Assembly: GCA_006969385.1 (NCBI GenBank)
Contig: CP030884.1
Span: forward strand, 558,001-622,000
DNA: 64,000 bases
Origin: Planctomycetaceae bacterium
GTDB taxonomy: Bacteria > Planctomycetota > Phycisphaerae > UBA1845 > UTPLA1
Direction: 5' to 3'
A program made the translations under genes and the position numbers. The stretch's first letter is position 1. Each line of letters starts with the position of its first letter. The notes beneath the pieces were generated by a model, which was given only the letters and a program-made list of their open reading frames with translations, did not search any database and was not told the origin of the DNA. Shown one piece after another: positions 51,391-62,299 of this stretch.

Positions 51391-52998
51391 CTAGTCACCC
51401 CGTTCGCGGCGTTCGCGGTCGGTGAATTGCGGTAGCTTGGTCCAGACCTCGTCGCCGGCCTTGATGCCGGTATGAATCACCGTATCGACGCCGTCCGTCT
51501 CACCGATCTCGACCGGCACCTTCTTCTTATCCCAGCGCTGGTCATCGCTCTCGCGATGGGGAATGTACACGAAGCATTCGGTGCCTTCGCTGTGCAGCGC
51601 TTCGTTCGGCACGAGGATCACGTCATTTTGCGTCTTGGTTTCGAACGACAAGTCGGCCTGCATGCCCATCAGTTTTTCGACTTCTTCGCCGAACAGGCGA
51701 ATGCGCACGCGGAACGCGACCGAGCCCGCCGTTTGCACCGGCTCGGGCAGGATGCGTTCGATCACGCCTTTGAAATCTTCATTGCGATAGGCTTCGACTT
51801 TGACTTCGACGGGGCGGCCGAGCAGATCCTGCTTGACCGACTCGGGTACGTCATCTTCGGAGAGTTCTTCGTCGTCGGTCGCCGGGCTTGACGACCCATC
51901 ATTCATTGACGCCAACACGACCTTGGCACCGCCCGATGCGGCAGCGGGCCGCGCTTTCACGTTGACGTCGGCGTTTTTCTCATCCGATTCGTCCGCGTCG
52001 GAATCACTTTGCTTTTCTTCAGCCCGCTCGGCCGCTTGGGAGATAATCTCATTTCCGAGGCGGCGATATTCCTCGTCGCTGAGGCGCTGCGTTTTACCGG
52101 GGGTGGCGTGTTCGGGCGCGATTTCGCGAATCGAACCGATGTCAGCCTCATCGACCTGCGCCATTACAAACATCGAAGAGGTATCGGCGAGATACAAAAT
52201 CGGCGATCCGCCAGTCATCGACGTGGTGCCGCTTTGAATCAACTCGCCTTCCTTACGGATGATGCTGTACACCATGGCGTCGGCGGGGGCGATGATTTCG
52301 GTATCGCTCAATCGTTCCTTAGCCTCGTCGAGCGCCTTCTGAGCTTCGTCGACGGTGCCTTGTGCGGATACGACATCTTCGCGCGAACTTTTGAGTAGCA
52401 AGCGTTCGTTCTTCTCGGCGCGTTCGACTTGCACTTTCGCCAAATCGCGTGTGGCCTTTGCAACTTGAAACGCCGCTTGAGCTGACACCAACTCGATATC
52501 GCCGGCGTTACCGTCCTCACTAAATCCCTTCACTTTGTTGTATCGGAATTCCGCCTCCTTCAAACGCGCTTCCGAATCTTCCAGCCGCAGCCGCGCTTCG
52601 CGCGTGGACAGCGGCAATTCGAGTTCGCGATCTTCCAACGCGATCTTCGCCTTCTCCAACGCGCTTTGCGCGCGATGTAGCGCGGCTTCGCGCGCTTCGA
52701 CGTTGCGGCGTTCATCCACCGGGTCGAGTTTGGCCATCAGCATGCCTTCTTGGACCATCTGGCCTTCGACGACATTGATCGCCATCAGCCGACCGCTCGC
52801 CTTGCTCTTGATTTCGAGAATGCGCGCCGCTTCGACCTTGCCCGTGGCCGTAACCGGAATCGTCATGTCGCCGCGCTTGGCCGTGGTTTTTTCACCATCG
52901 AGGAACGAGATTCCGAACTGCGGCAGGCCGGCGACCGACAAATAGACAATGCCGGAAACGACGACTAATAAGAAACCTATGCCGATGACTTTTTTCAT
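51391..52998 (-). CDS. periplasmic adaptor of MacA/HlyD type, with long acidic insertion
   Basis: About 535 residues from the ATG at 52998, which has GGGAG 7 bases upstream; the open frame starts at 53025. A membrane anchor (VIGIGFLLVVVSGIVYLSVA) is followed by a lipoyl half (VTATGKVEAARILEIKSKAS), a long coiled-coil hairpin at ~95-235, the second lipoyl half (TEIIAPADAMVYSIIRKEGE) and a beta-barrel domain. At ~293-391, where most adaptors pass directly from lipoyl to barrel, an Asp/Glu/Ser/Ala-rich stretch interrupts the fold, making the protein ~150 residues longer than MacA. It is first in the MacAB set and would bridge the permease to an outer-membrane channel. Confidence 0.9.
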   Translation of the reverse strand: MKKVIGIGFLLVVVSGIVYLSVAGLPQFGISFLDGEKTTAKRGDMTIPVTATGKVEAARILEIKSKASGRLMAINVVEGQMVQEGMLMAKLDPVDERRNVEAREAALHRAQSALEKAKIALEDRELELPLSTREARLRLEDSEARLKEAEFRYNKVKGFSEDGNAGDIELVSAQAAFQVAKATRDLAKVQVERAEKNERLLLKSSREDVVSAQGTVDEAQKALDEAKERLSDTEIIAPADAMVYSIIRKEGELIQSGTTSMTGGSPILYLADTSSMFVMAQVDEADIGSIREIAPEHATPGKTQRLSDEEYRRLGNEIISQAAERAEEKQSDSDADESDEKNADVNVKARPAAASGGAKVVLASMNDGSSSPATDDEELSEDDVPESVKQDLLGRPVEVKVEAYRNEDFKGVIERILPEPVQTAGSVAFRVRIRLFGEEVEKLMGMQADLSFETKTQNDVILVPNEALHSEGTECFVYIPHRESDDQRWDKKKVPVEIGETDGVDTVIHTGIKAGDEVWTKLPQFTDRERRERGD

Positions 52999-53195
52999 GG
53001 GCGCTCCCAACTGGATCGAGATCATCCGACCTGTTCAGAATTGTATACCAAGACGTCGGACGAATAACGGCTCGACGGCCGACGGCAACGAATCTTTACG
53101 CATTCGCGCAGCGGAAGACGTGCCGCCTCACTATCCATAACGGCGGTTCGAGCGATATTCAACGAATTCTGGCGATATGCGGCGGGAATTTGCCC

Positions 53196-54302
53196 TTACA
53201 GCGTCAGGGCTTCCCACGAGAGCCCGAACGTTTCGGCCACATCCTTATTGGTCAGAATGCCCTTGTGCACGTCGATGCCGGCGGCCAGACCGGGGTCTTC
53301 CTTACATGCCTTTACATAACCCTGCGATGCTAGGCGTTTGACGTACGGCAGCGTGGCATTGCACAGGCCGTAAGTGCTGGTGCGACCAACGGCGCCGGGC
53401 ATATTGGCCACGCCGTAATGCACGACATCATCGACCATATAGGTCGGGTTATCGTGCGTGGTCGGCTTGATCGTTTCGCAGCAACCGCCCTGATCGACGC
53501 CCACGTCGACGATGACCGCACCGGGCTTCATCGTCTTCAGGTGATCGCGCTTGACCAACACCGGGCAACGGGCGCCGGGGATCAGCACGGCACCGATGAC
53601 CAAGTCGGCCTCGATCAGGTGATGATCGATAAGTTGCGGATCGCTAAAGAGCGTTTGCACGTTGGCCGGCATTACGTCATTCAGATAGCGCAAGCGATCG
53701 AGGTTGATATCCATCAGGATCACGCGCGCGCCAAGGCCGGCCGCGACCTTGGCGGCATTGGTACCGACGACACCACCGCCGAGCACGAGCACCGTGGCGG
53801 GCTCTACACCGGGAATACCACCGAGCAGAATACCGCGGCCCATCATCGGCTTTTCCAGATACTTAGCACCTTCCTGTACGCTCATCTTGCCGGCGACTTC
53901 GCTCATGGGCGTGAGCAACGGCAGTGTGCCCTTGCGGTCGCGCACCGTCTCATACGCAATCGCAACGCAGCCGCTCTTGAGCACGCCCTCGGTCAGACCG
54001 CGATCGGCGGCGAAATGGAAGTACGTGAAGCAGACCTGATCTTTGCGCAGCAGTTCGCACTCGGTCGGTTGCGGCTCCTTCACCTTCACCACCATCTCGG
54101 CTTCACCGAAAACGGTGTTGGCATCGGGCACCACCTTGGCGCCGACCTTTTCGTAATCTTCGTCGAGAAAACCGGAGCCGACGCCCGCTTGCGTTTCGAC
54201 CAACACGCGGTGGCCCATTTTGACGAGGCTTTCCGCGCCGGACGGAATCAATCCTACGCGATATTCATGCGGCTTAATCTCTTTCACCACACCAACGATC
54301 AT
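53196..54302 (-). CDS. ald: alanine dehydrogenase
   Basis: About 368 residues from the ATG at 54302 (MIVGVVKEIKPHEYRVGLIP); the longer open frame upstream is not family-like. Key sites are Arg in EYRVGLIPSGAESL, Lys in MVVKVKEPQP, His in YFHFAADRGL, the NAD loop LGGGVVGTNAAKVAAGLGAR, and Asp in VDVGVDQGGCCETI. The C-terminus (LGLSWEAL-type) is complete. It interconverts L-alanine and pyruvate with NAD. It is divergent from the histidine kinase gene across 272 bp, which raises the possibility that the two-component system controls it, though no binding site is evident. Confidence 0.97.
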   Translation of the reverse strand: MIVGVVKEIKPHEYRVGLIPSGAESLVKMGHRVLVETQAGVGSGFLDEDYEKVGAKVVPDANTVFGEAEMVVKVKEPQPTECELLRKDQVCFTYFHFAADRGLTEGVLKSGCVAIAYETVRDRKGTLPLLTPMSEVAGKMSVQEGAKYLEKPMMGRGILLGGIPGVEPATVLVLGGGVVGTNAAKVAAGLGARVILMDINLDRLRYLNDVMPANVQTLFSDPQLIDHHLIEADLVIGAVLIPGARCPVLVKRDHLKTMKPGAVIVDVGVDQGGCCETIKPTTHDNPTYMVDDVVHYGVANMPGAVGRTSTYGLCNATLPYVKRLASQGYVKACKEDPGLAAGIDVHKGILTNKDVAETFGLSWEALTL

Positions 54303-54574
54303 GGGCCGTGCTCCGATAGAAATGTCTGTTACTTCGGCTCGGCGTGGCCCTACATATCGGCCCTGCCCCGAAGCTTTCGATGCTAGCCCAAGGCCTACAT
54401 GCCCGCAAACATTATCGCCCAACCCGCAAGCACCACAGGCGGATTGATCCCCAGCCCGAGACCTTGTTGACCGATGAAGACACGGTCGCGTGGCTTTCAC
54501 GCAACACGCACGGTCGCCCTTCGCCCGAGCGGCAAGGACGGCGGTCAACGCACACGAAAACGGGGAACGAACGA

Positions 54575-55705
54575 ATGGGGCTTGGCTCCGATATTCAGCA
54601 GACTCAGCAAGCAGCCACGCCTTATTCGCAGGCCGCTGCCCTGCTCGACCGCCTGCCGGTCGGCGTCATCGTCTTCAATGCGCGCTTAAAGGTGGCATTT
54701 GCCAACCTGACAGCGCGCTCGTGGTTCACGCCGCAGGCGTCGGTGGTCGACTTGCTAAAACGCGTTGCCGTCGAGCGGCATGCGTTCGATTGGCAATCGA
54801 TCTTGCGGGCGCAATTGCGAGAGAAAAATATCCAACGATTTGCCGGCAGCTACCAACGCGCCGACGGCGCGCCGAGTCAACAGCTCGAGATCACGCTTTC
54901 CAACGGTCAACTGCAAGACGGCGGCGAGGTTTACGGATTCGTGACGGTTTGCGATGTCACCGAGCAACATAGCCCCGCGCAACGAAGCGGGACGCTCGAA
55001 CGCATGGCCGCCATCGGTCAAGTCGCCGCCAAGGTCGCACACGAGTTGAACAATCCGCTCGATGGCGTGTCGCGTTATGCCGGATTGGCGCGACGGCGAT
55101 TGGGCGAACAAGCCGACGCGAAAACGCTGGACTATCTGGATCGCATTCAGGAAGGCGTGCGACGCATGACGGGCATCGTGCGCGACCTGCTGGAATTTTC
55201 GCGGACGCATACGAACGTGGATCGCCCCGCGACGGTGCATGCGCTCTTGGAAGACGCGATTGAATCTTCGACCGCACATGCGCCGGACGTTCGCGTCGAA
55301 CTTCGCGTCGATGAAAACGTTACGTCGTCGCCCTTTGCGAACGGTGACGGTCTATTGCAAGTGTTTTGCAACCTGCTGAAAAACGCCGTCGATGCGCTGG
55401 ATGGCGAAGGACGTATCGATGTATCGGTCGCGCAAACGGACCAATGGTTACGCATTCGATTTGAAGATGATGGACCGGGCGTCGGTGACGATCCGGAGAA
55501 GCTATTCAAGGCTTTCTATACGACCAAACTCAACGGCGCGGGAACCGGGCTGGGGCTCGCAGTATGCCGCGAGTTGATTCACACGCGCGGTGGACGAATC
55601 AGCGCCGCCAATCGCCACGAGGGCGGCGCGTGTTTCACGATCGACCTGCCCGCACCAATAGCGAAACCAACCACGACATCCGAGGAGGGTGCCGCCGATG
55701 ACTAA
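54575..55705 (+). CDS. sensor histidine kinase, NtrB-like, with PAS domain
   Basis: About 376 residues from the ATG at 54575, with GGGGAA just upstream; the open frame begins at 54344 but the first 77 residues look non-coding. Residues ~20-130 form a PAS-like domain (LLDRLPVGVIVFNARLKVAF). The phospho-acceptor helix is IGQVAAKVAHELNNPLDGVS with His156. The ATPase core shows the N box CNLLKNAVDALDGEG, G1 FEDDGPGV, F box LFKAFYTTK and G2 GTGLGLAV. No membrane segment is seen, so it is a cytoplasmic sensor. Its stop overlaps the start of the response regulator gene by 8 bp. Confidence 0.93.
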   Translation: MGLGSDIQQTQQAATPYSQAAALLDRLPVGVIVFNARLKVAFANLTARSWFTPQASVVDLLKRVAVERHAFDWQSILRAQLREKNIQRFAGSYQRADGAPSQQLEITLSNGQLQDGGEVYGFVTVCDVTEQHSPAQRSGTLERMAAIGQVAAKVAHELNNPLDGVSRYAGLARRRLGEQADAKTLDYLDRIQEGVRRMTGIVRDLLEFSRTHTNVDRPATVHALLEDAIESSTAHAPDVRVELRVDENVTSSPFANGDGLLQVFCNLLKNAVDALDGEGRIDVSVAQTDQWLRIRFEDDGPGVGDDPEKLFKAFYTTKLNGAGTGLGLAVCRELIHTRGGRISAANRHEGGACFTIDLPAPIAKPTTTSEEGAADD

Positions 55706-57146
55706 AGCACAGCATAACGAACAGGCACGCGATTCGTTCAAGGTATTGGTCGTGGACGACGACCGCATCATCGTCGAGTCGCTAACCGAACTCTTAATCA
55801 CCGAAGGTTACGACGCCGTCGGTGTGAACTCGGTGAGTGCGGCGGTCGAGAAGCTGGAGCAAGACGCCTACGCGATCGCGATCACCGACGTGAACATGCC
55901 CGACGCCGATGGTTTCGAGCTATTGAACATTCTGCGCGATCGCTACCAAGCCGTGGTGCCGATCGTGATTACCGGCTACGGTACGATCGAGTCGGCCGTC
56001 GAAGCGATCAAGATGGGCGCGTACGATTATCTCACCAAACCCATCATCGACGACGAATTGCAATTGGTGTTGCAGCGCGCACTACAACGGCAGGCGTTGG
56101 TGCGCGAGAACCAATCGCTTAAGTCGCAGCTCGATCTGCGCTACGGGCTCGATAACGTCGTCGGTCACGATTACAAGATGCTGCGCATCTTCGACTTGGT
56201 TGAGACGGTCGCGGATACGAAATCGACGGTGCTCATCAGCGGTGAGTCGGGTACGGGTAAGAGCCTGGTCGCGCATGCGATTCATCATCGCTCGGAGCGG
56301 GCCAAACAACCGTTTGTTGAGGTATCCTGCGGTGCGATTCCCGAAGGACTGCTCGAGAGCGAATTGTTCGGCCACGTGAAGGGGTCGTTCACCGGCGCGA
56401 CGGCCGACAAAGACGGTAAGTTCAAGGCGGCCGAGGGTGGCACCATCTTTCTCGACGAAATCAACTCGGCGTCGGCGGCGTTTCAAGTCAAATTACTGCG
56501 TGTGTTGCAAGAGAAGTGTTACGAACCCGTCGGCTCCAACGATACCGTCAAGGCCGATGTGCGCGTGATTTTGGCGTCGAACGTCGATTTACAGGAAGAA
56601 GTTTCCGCCGGTCGTTTTCGACAAGACCTGTATTACCGTATCAACGTGGTGACGCTGCAAATGCCGTCGCTGGTCGAACGCTTGGGCGACATACCGAACC
56701 TGGCGCGCCACTTTCTCAAGAAGTATTGCGAAGAAATCGGTCGCGATATCAAAGACTTTACGCCCGAAGCCATCACGGCATTGCAGCGCTACGCGTGGCC
56801 CGGCAACGTGCGCGAATTGGAAAACGCCGTCGAGCGTGCCGTGGTGCTTTGCAAGGAACGCTTCATCGCGCCCGGCGATTTGCCGCCGCAGGTGTTGGAA
56901 GACAACCCACGCGGCGTGTCGTTACCCGCAGCCGCCGGTGGCGACGACAACGTGATCCGCGTGCCGTCGCAACCGATGCCGCTGCGCCAAGCGCTAGAAG
57001 AACCCGAACGGCGCATCATCGAAGCAGCCCTCAAAGCCAACGGTTGGAACCGTCAAGCCACAGCGGCGGCGCTCGATATCAACCGTACGACGCTTTACAA
57101 AAAGATGAAGCAGTACGGATTGGATGCGGAGCCGGTGTTGAGTTAG
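55698..57146 (+). CDS. NtrC-family sigma-54-dependent response regulator
   Basis: About 482 residues from the ATG at 55698, with GGAGG 9 bases upstream. The receiver (15-130) has the acidic pocket VVDDDR, phospho-acceptor Asp64 in [11 protein letters not shown], and YLTKP. The AAA+ domain has Walker A GESGTGKS (182-189), the sigma-54-contacting loop GSFTGA (229-234; commonly GAFTGA), Walker [11 protein letters not shown] and R-finger region [15 protein letters not shown]. The C-terminal Fis-type helix-turn-helix is [20 protein letters not shown]. It would activate sigma-54 promoters when phosphorylated by the adjacent kinase. Confidence 0.95.
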   Translation: MTKAQHNEQARDSFKVLVVDDDRIIVESLTELLITEGYDAVGVNSVSAAVEKLEQDAYAIAITDVNMPDADGFELLNILRDRYQAVVPIVITGYGTIESAVEAIKMGAYDYLTKPIIDDELQLVLQRALQRQALVRENQSLKSQLDLRYGLDNVVGHDYKMLRIFDLVETVADTKSTVLISGESGTGKSLVAHAIHHRSERAKQPFVEVSCGAIPEGLLESELFGHVKGSFTGATADKDGKFKAAEGGTIFLDEINSASAAFQVKLLRVLQEKCYEPVGSNDTVKADVRVILASNVDLQEEVSAGRFRQDLYYRINVVTLQMPSLVERLGDIPNLARHFLKKYCEEIGRDIKDFTPEAITALQRYAWPGNVRELENAVERAVVLCKERFIAPGDLPPQVLEDNPRGVSLPAAAGGDDNVIRVPSQPMPLRQALEEPERRIIEAALKANGWNRQATAAALDINRTTLYKKMKQYGLDAEPVLS

Positions 57147-57287
57147 GCGTCTTGGAGACATGACAAATAGCCACCGATGCCGGCGGCAATTTTCGTTTGG
57201 TCCTTGGCTAGGCTCCAATACCTTCACTTGATGGAAGCGGTAAGCCGAAAACACCGAACAGAGGGTCGGACATGGAAGATTCCGCGT

Positions 57288-59759
57288 CTATTCGCGTTCC
57301 AAAAGCAATCTCACAAATGGCTCAATATCTGCCGGCGTGACGAGGAAATCACCATCCAAATCTGCAGCCAGTATCGGACAATCCGGATACCGCTCATCGT
57401 ATAGCTGCGGGTCCGTCAACGCCGTGACGAATGCCGACATGTCATTCCCATCGATGCGCTCGTCGCAATTAACGTCGCCGAATACCAGTTCACAACTGTC
57501 GATTACGCCGTTGTTGTTGGTATCAAGTTCCGGCTCGCGTAGCAGATCGATCGTGTCATCTTCACCGTTGAGGTTGCAGTCTTCACCCGACAATAGAATC
57601 TGAGACGCATCCGGGTTAAACGGACAGACGGAAATCGGATTCAGGTAACAATTCGGTACTTGTCCTTCGGGGCCAACGGCGACGTTCATAAACGCCTGAT
57701 TGCCGCCGATCGTGATGATGAACTTGTTGCTGCTGCCGCCGGAGAGCTGTTGCGCCCGCAACCGTTGCGGAAAACAGGCATGGTTATTGATCGACGCGAC
57801 CCAAGCGGCCGCCACGTCCGACGCCGTGCCACCGGGCGTAACGCCGGGCACGTGATAATCGGCCGCAAAATTGCCCGGCCATTTGATGATCCAAGACCAT
57901 GGCAAACCGCTGGCCGTCCCCGTGATCTCCACCAGAAACTGCGTTTGGCTACCGATGCTGATGACCGACGGACACGTTTGCAAATCGCAATAGCTCACGT
58001 TTAGCGTGCCGACGCCGCCGGCACCGCCGACCGCCCCGACGCGCACCGTGTAGGTCGCGCCGTTGGTCACCACGATCTCGGTTTGCACAAAGCCAGTGAC
58101 GCCGGTTTCGCACGCGATTTGTGCGCCGACCGGCGCGCTACCTTGATAGACCGCGATCTCCGGAATGAACGTCGCGCCGGTTACGCTGAACGATATCTGT
58201 CCGGTGCATGTTGCCGTATATTCGTACCATAAGTCGGCACCGCTGGCGCAGCCCGGCAGACCATCAGTCGCCGCTTGCGAATCGAAGGTGCGCGATGAAT
58301 TACTGTTGATGTGGATGGCACCCGTAGGTTCGTCATTGGGAATCCCCGGCTCGCCGATGAACGTTTCACCGTACAGCACCGTAGAACTCGCTCCGCCGTG
58401 TAAGACCACGGCGCCAATCGATTCGTCAAACGCCATCGCGTGGCCGAAGCGCGGTTGATTACCGTTACCTGCCTTAAATGCCCACGTCGTTTGAAACGTC
58501 ACCGTATCGCTTTCGACACCGCCGCCAGCGATACAACCCACGGTATTGCCGCCATACATGACGAACTCATTGCGAACGGAGTCCCAGACCATTTCGTGTG
58601 ATGTGCGTTCGGTCGGCCCCATCGCAGTCGAGATACCCCAGGACGAACCGTTCCAATGAGCGGTATCGTTAAAGCAAGTGCCGCCATCAGTGCCACCAAA
58701 GATATACGTCGCTCCGAACAGCGGACTATACGCCATCGCGTGATTGAATCGCTGGCAAAGCAGCGTCGCGGGACATGTAAGATTCGTTCGCAACGTCCAT
58801 TGGTTGCCATCCCATTCCCATGTTTCGCCGCTGGGGCCGGCATTGGTGGATCCGCCATAGAGCACCGTTCGACCGCGAATCGTGTCGTATGCCATACTGT
58901 GGTAATAGCGGGCAGACGGACGGACTGCAGGCTGCGGGTTGTCCCAGATTTGGTTTACGACATCGTATTCGTAGGTTTCATCCGATCTGCCGGTCGGTGT
59001 CCAACCGCCGAACAACACCAATCGATTGCGATTGCGGTCGAAGGCCATCGCGTGTCCATAGCGGGCAGTTGGTGCCGGGCCAAACAAACTCGCGGGTACC
59101 CACGGATGATTGGGCGCATTGTTGTCGAGTTCGTAAAAGTCACCGAAGAGACTACCGGGCGCGCGACCACCAAATAGTAAGATCGTTTGGTTGGTCGAGT
59201 CGTACGCCATGGCATGGTCGTAGCGCGGGGATGGATCGGTGTTGGATACCGGCTCCCAGACGTAACCGTTAATGGTGTTCGGACCCGAGCAGTTAATGAT
59301 AAGACGCGCCGTTCCGGTCGAACCGCCGACGCCACCGACGCGGATCCAATAGGTCGTGTTAGTAGCCGGGATGGTAATGGATGGCGGCGATGATGCATTG
59401 CAGGCAAGTTCATTCGTGCCCGCATTGTCATAGACGGCGAGGGTCGGCGCGTAACCGGGACTAGGCAAAATGACATCGATCGAAAGATCGAAGACGACGG
59501 CACTGCAATGCGCAGCGGAGGCATCAAAGAAGTACCAAACGTCGCTATCGTCGGCACAACTTATCGTGCCGCCCGTGGTGGCACCTCGATTGTCGATAAT
59601 ATTTATGCCTAACGATGCAGGCACCGCGTTTGGCGCATCGTCGTTAGCTGGTTGTGCATTAGCAGCAATCGGAAGCATCAGCGTAATCGCGGCATAAAAC
59701 GCCAACATGCGCAATCTGTAATACTCGTGAACGTGTGAATTGGGATCTTTGATCGTCAT
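57288..59759 (-). CDS. secreted Kelch-repeat protein with PPC domains and dockerin-like tail
   Basis: An 823-residue protein. A signal peptide is visible (MLAFYAAITLMLPIAANAQ, from a Met at 59708; the open frame starts at 59759). Two PPC-like beta domains (~35-160 and ~480-600, each ending near 'YTVRVGAVGG' / 'YWIRVGGVGG') flank a run of six Kelch-type units at ~170-475, such as RYDHAMAYDSTNQTILLFGG, RYGHAMAFDRNRNRLVLFGG and RYYHSMAYDTIRGRTVLYGG, which would form a beta-propeller. The tail contains LDTNNNGVIDSCE and a dockerin-like domain, GDVNCDERIDGNDMSAFVTA plus DLDGDFLVTPADIEPFVRLL, of the planctomycete type. Role unknown; surface binding is likely. Confidence 0.8.
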   Translation of the reverse strand: MTIKDPNSHVHEYYRLRMLAFYAAITLMLPIAANAQPANDDAPNAVPASLGINIIDNRGATTGGTISCADDSDVWYFFDASAAHCSAVVFDLSIDVILPSPGYAPTLAVYDNAGTNELACNASSPPSITIPATNTTYWIRVGGVGGSTGTARLIINCSGPNTINGYVWEPVSNTDPSPRYDHAMAYDSTNQTILLFGGRAPGSLFGDFYELDNNAPNHPWVPASLFGPAPTARYGHAMAFDRNRNRLVLFGGWTPTGRSDETYEYDVVNQIWDNPQPAVRPSARYYHSMAYDTIRGRTVLYGGSTNAGPSGETWEWDGNQWTLRTNLTCPATLLCQRFNHAMAYSPLFGATYIFGGTDGGTCFNDTAHWNGSSWGISTAMGPTERTSHEMVWDSVRNEFVMYGGNTVGCIAGGGVESDTVTFQTTWAFKAGNGNQPRFGHAMAFDESIGAVVLHGGASSTVLYGETFIGEPGIPNDEPTGAIHINSNSSRTFDSQAATDGLPGCASGADLWYEYTATCTGQISFSVTGATFIPEIAVYQGSAPVGAQIACETGVTGFVQTEIVVTNGATYTVRVGAVGGAGGVGTLNVSYCDLQTCPSVISIGSQTQFLVEITGTASGLPWSWIIKWPGNFAADYHVPGVTPGGTASDVAAAWVASINNHACFPQRLRAQQLSGGSSNKFIITIGGNQAFMNVAVGPEGQVPNCYLNPISVCPFNPDASQILLSGEDCNLNGEDDTIDLLREPELDTNNNGVIDSCELVFGDVNCDERIDGNDMSAFVTALTDPQLYDERYPDCPILAADLDGDFLVTPADIEPFVRLLLERE

Positions 59760-61470
<1,711 letters not shown>

Positions 61471-61558
61471 GCGACATTTCGCCCCTGGCCAATGGCCGGG
61501 GGTTAAATGCAGACAAGCGAAGATTGCTTTGTGCTTGAACGGCGGTTCGAGCCGTTAG

Positions 61559-62284
61559 ATGTTTAAAGCAAATCGATTCATAACGCCCATGAGCGACGCC
61601 AATCCACAACCCGCAACCACACAACCGCCGTCGGTGCCCAAGAGCCCGTTCGAGCATCGGTTGATGTTTATGTTGTTTGCGTTGCTGGCGCTGGCGTTGT
61701 TTTTACCGACGGTTTTGCTGCCGGAGGTGCGCGATTATTGCTTGCTGCTCGAAGAAGAAGCGCGATTGCAAGAACGCGTCGACGGCTTGGAAGCCGAACT
61801 GGCGCGGCGCGAAGCGTTGGTCGAAGCGTTTCAAAATGACGTCGTGATCAACGAGCGGCTGGCGATGATCGACCTTAACTATCGCAAGCCCGGCGTTGAA
61901 GTCTTGCCGCTGCCCCCATTGGCGGGCGACCTGGTGCAAGAGCCGAAACCCGCCGCCAACGCAGGACACGTTAGCGCGCTCAAGATTCCCGCCGATGCAC
62001 CCGCCCGCGTGCGCGAGGCTGAAGCATGGGCCGAGCGTCACGGTCTGATCGATTTGTTTCTCGACCCCGAACTTAAAGTCGTCTTCCTGTTAATGGCGGG
62101 CGGCCTGATCGTCGCGGCGTTTGTTTTGTTTGCACCGCGTATCGCCCCCGATCCAAATATTCCCCGTAAGAACCCGTCGGCACGGACGCCTGCGTTGCTT
62201 GCCAACGTCGCCCAACATTCGTCCGTCAACCCGACTACTGCAGAGGCCGCTCGCCGCGCCGCCCCTGCCGGTCCCGCCGCCTAA
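61559..62284 (+). CDS. FtsB/DivIC-like septum formation protein with a second membrane segment
   Basis: About 241 residues; an ATG at 61589 would shorten it by ten. A membrane helix (MLFALLALALFLPTVLLPEV) is followed by a coiled coil, LLEEEARLQERVDGLEAELA, and a conserved-looking NERLAMIDLNYRKPGVEVL, the layout of FtsB/FtsL/DivIC proteins whose 'A....l.y..pgE' segment follows the coil. Unlike FtsB (~100 residues) it continues with a linker and a second hydrophobic helix, VVFLLMAGGLIVAAFVLFAP, then a Pro/Ala-rich tail. Position directly after eno matches the eno-ftsB order of other bacteria, supporting a divisome role, but the extension is unusual. Confidence 0.72.
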   Translation: MFKANRFITPMSDANPQPATTQPPSVPKSPFEHRLMFMLFALLALALFLPTVLLPEVRDYCLLLEEEARLQERVDGLEAELARREALVEAFQNDVVINERLAMIDLNYRKPGVEVLPLPPLAGDLVQEPKPAANAGHVSALKIPADAPARVREAEAWAERHGLIDLFLDPELKVVFLLMAGGLIVAAFVLFAPRIAPDPNIPRKNPSARTPALLANVAQHSSVNPTTAEAARRAAPAGPAA

Positions 62285-62299
62285 ACGCGCAGCGCCGCC

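Noticed and set aside
53418..54386. 322-codon open frame antisense to alanine dehydrogenase
   Set aside because: His/Asp-rich shadow translation; ald has all active-site residues on the minus strand.
61481..61502. CCCCTGGCC-AAT-GGCCGGGGG hairpin after eno as an intrinsic terminator
   Set aside because: The stem is strong, but it is not followed by a T-run, and the FtsB-like gene follows within 60 bases on the same strand, so it cannot be called a terminator from sequence alone.
61538..61560. GGTTCGAGCC as the T-arm of a tRNA gene
   Set aside because: No acceptor, D or anticodon stem of matching spacing can be drawn in the preceding 80 bases; it is a small hairpin before the FtsB-like gene.
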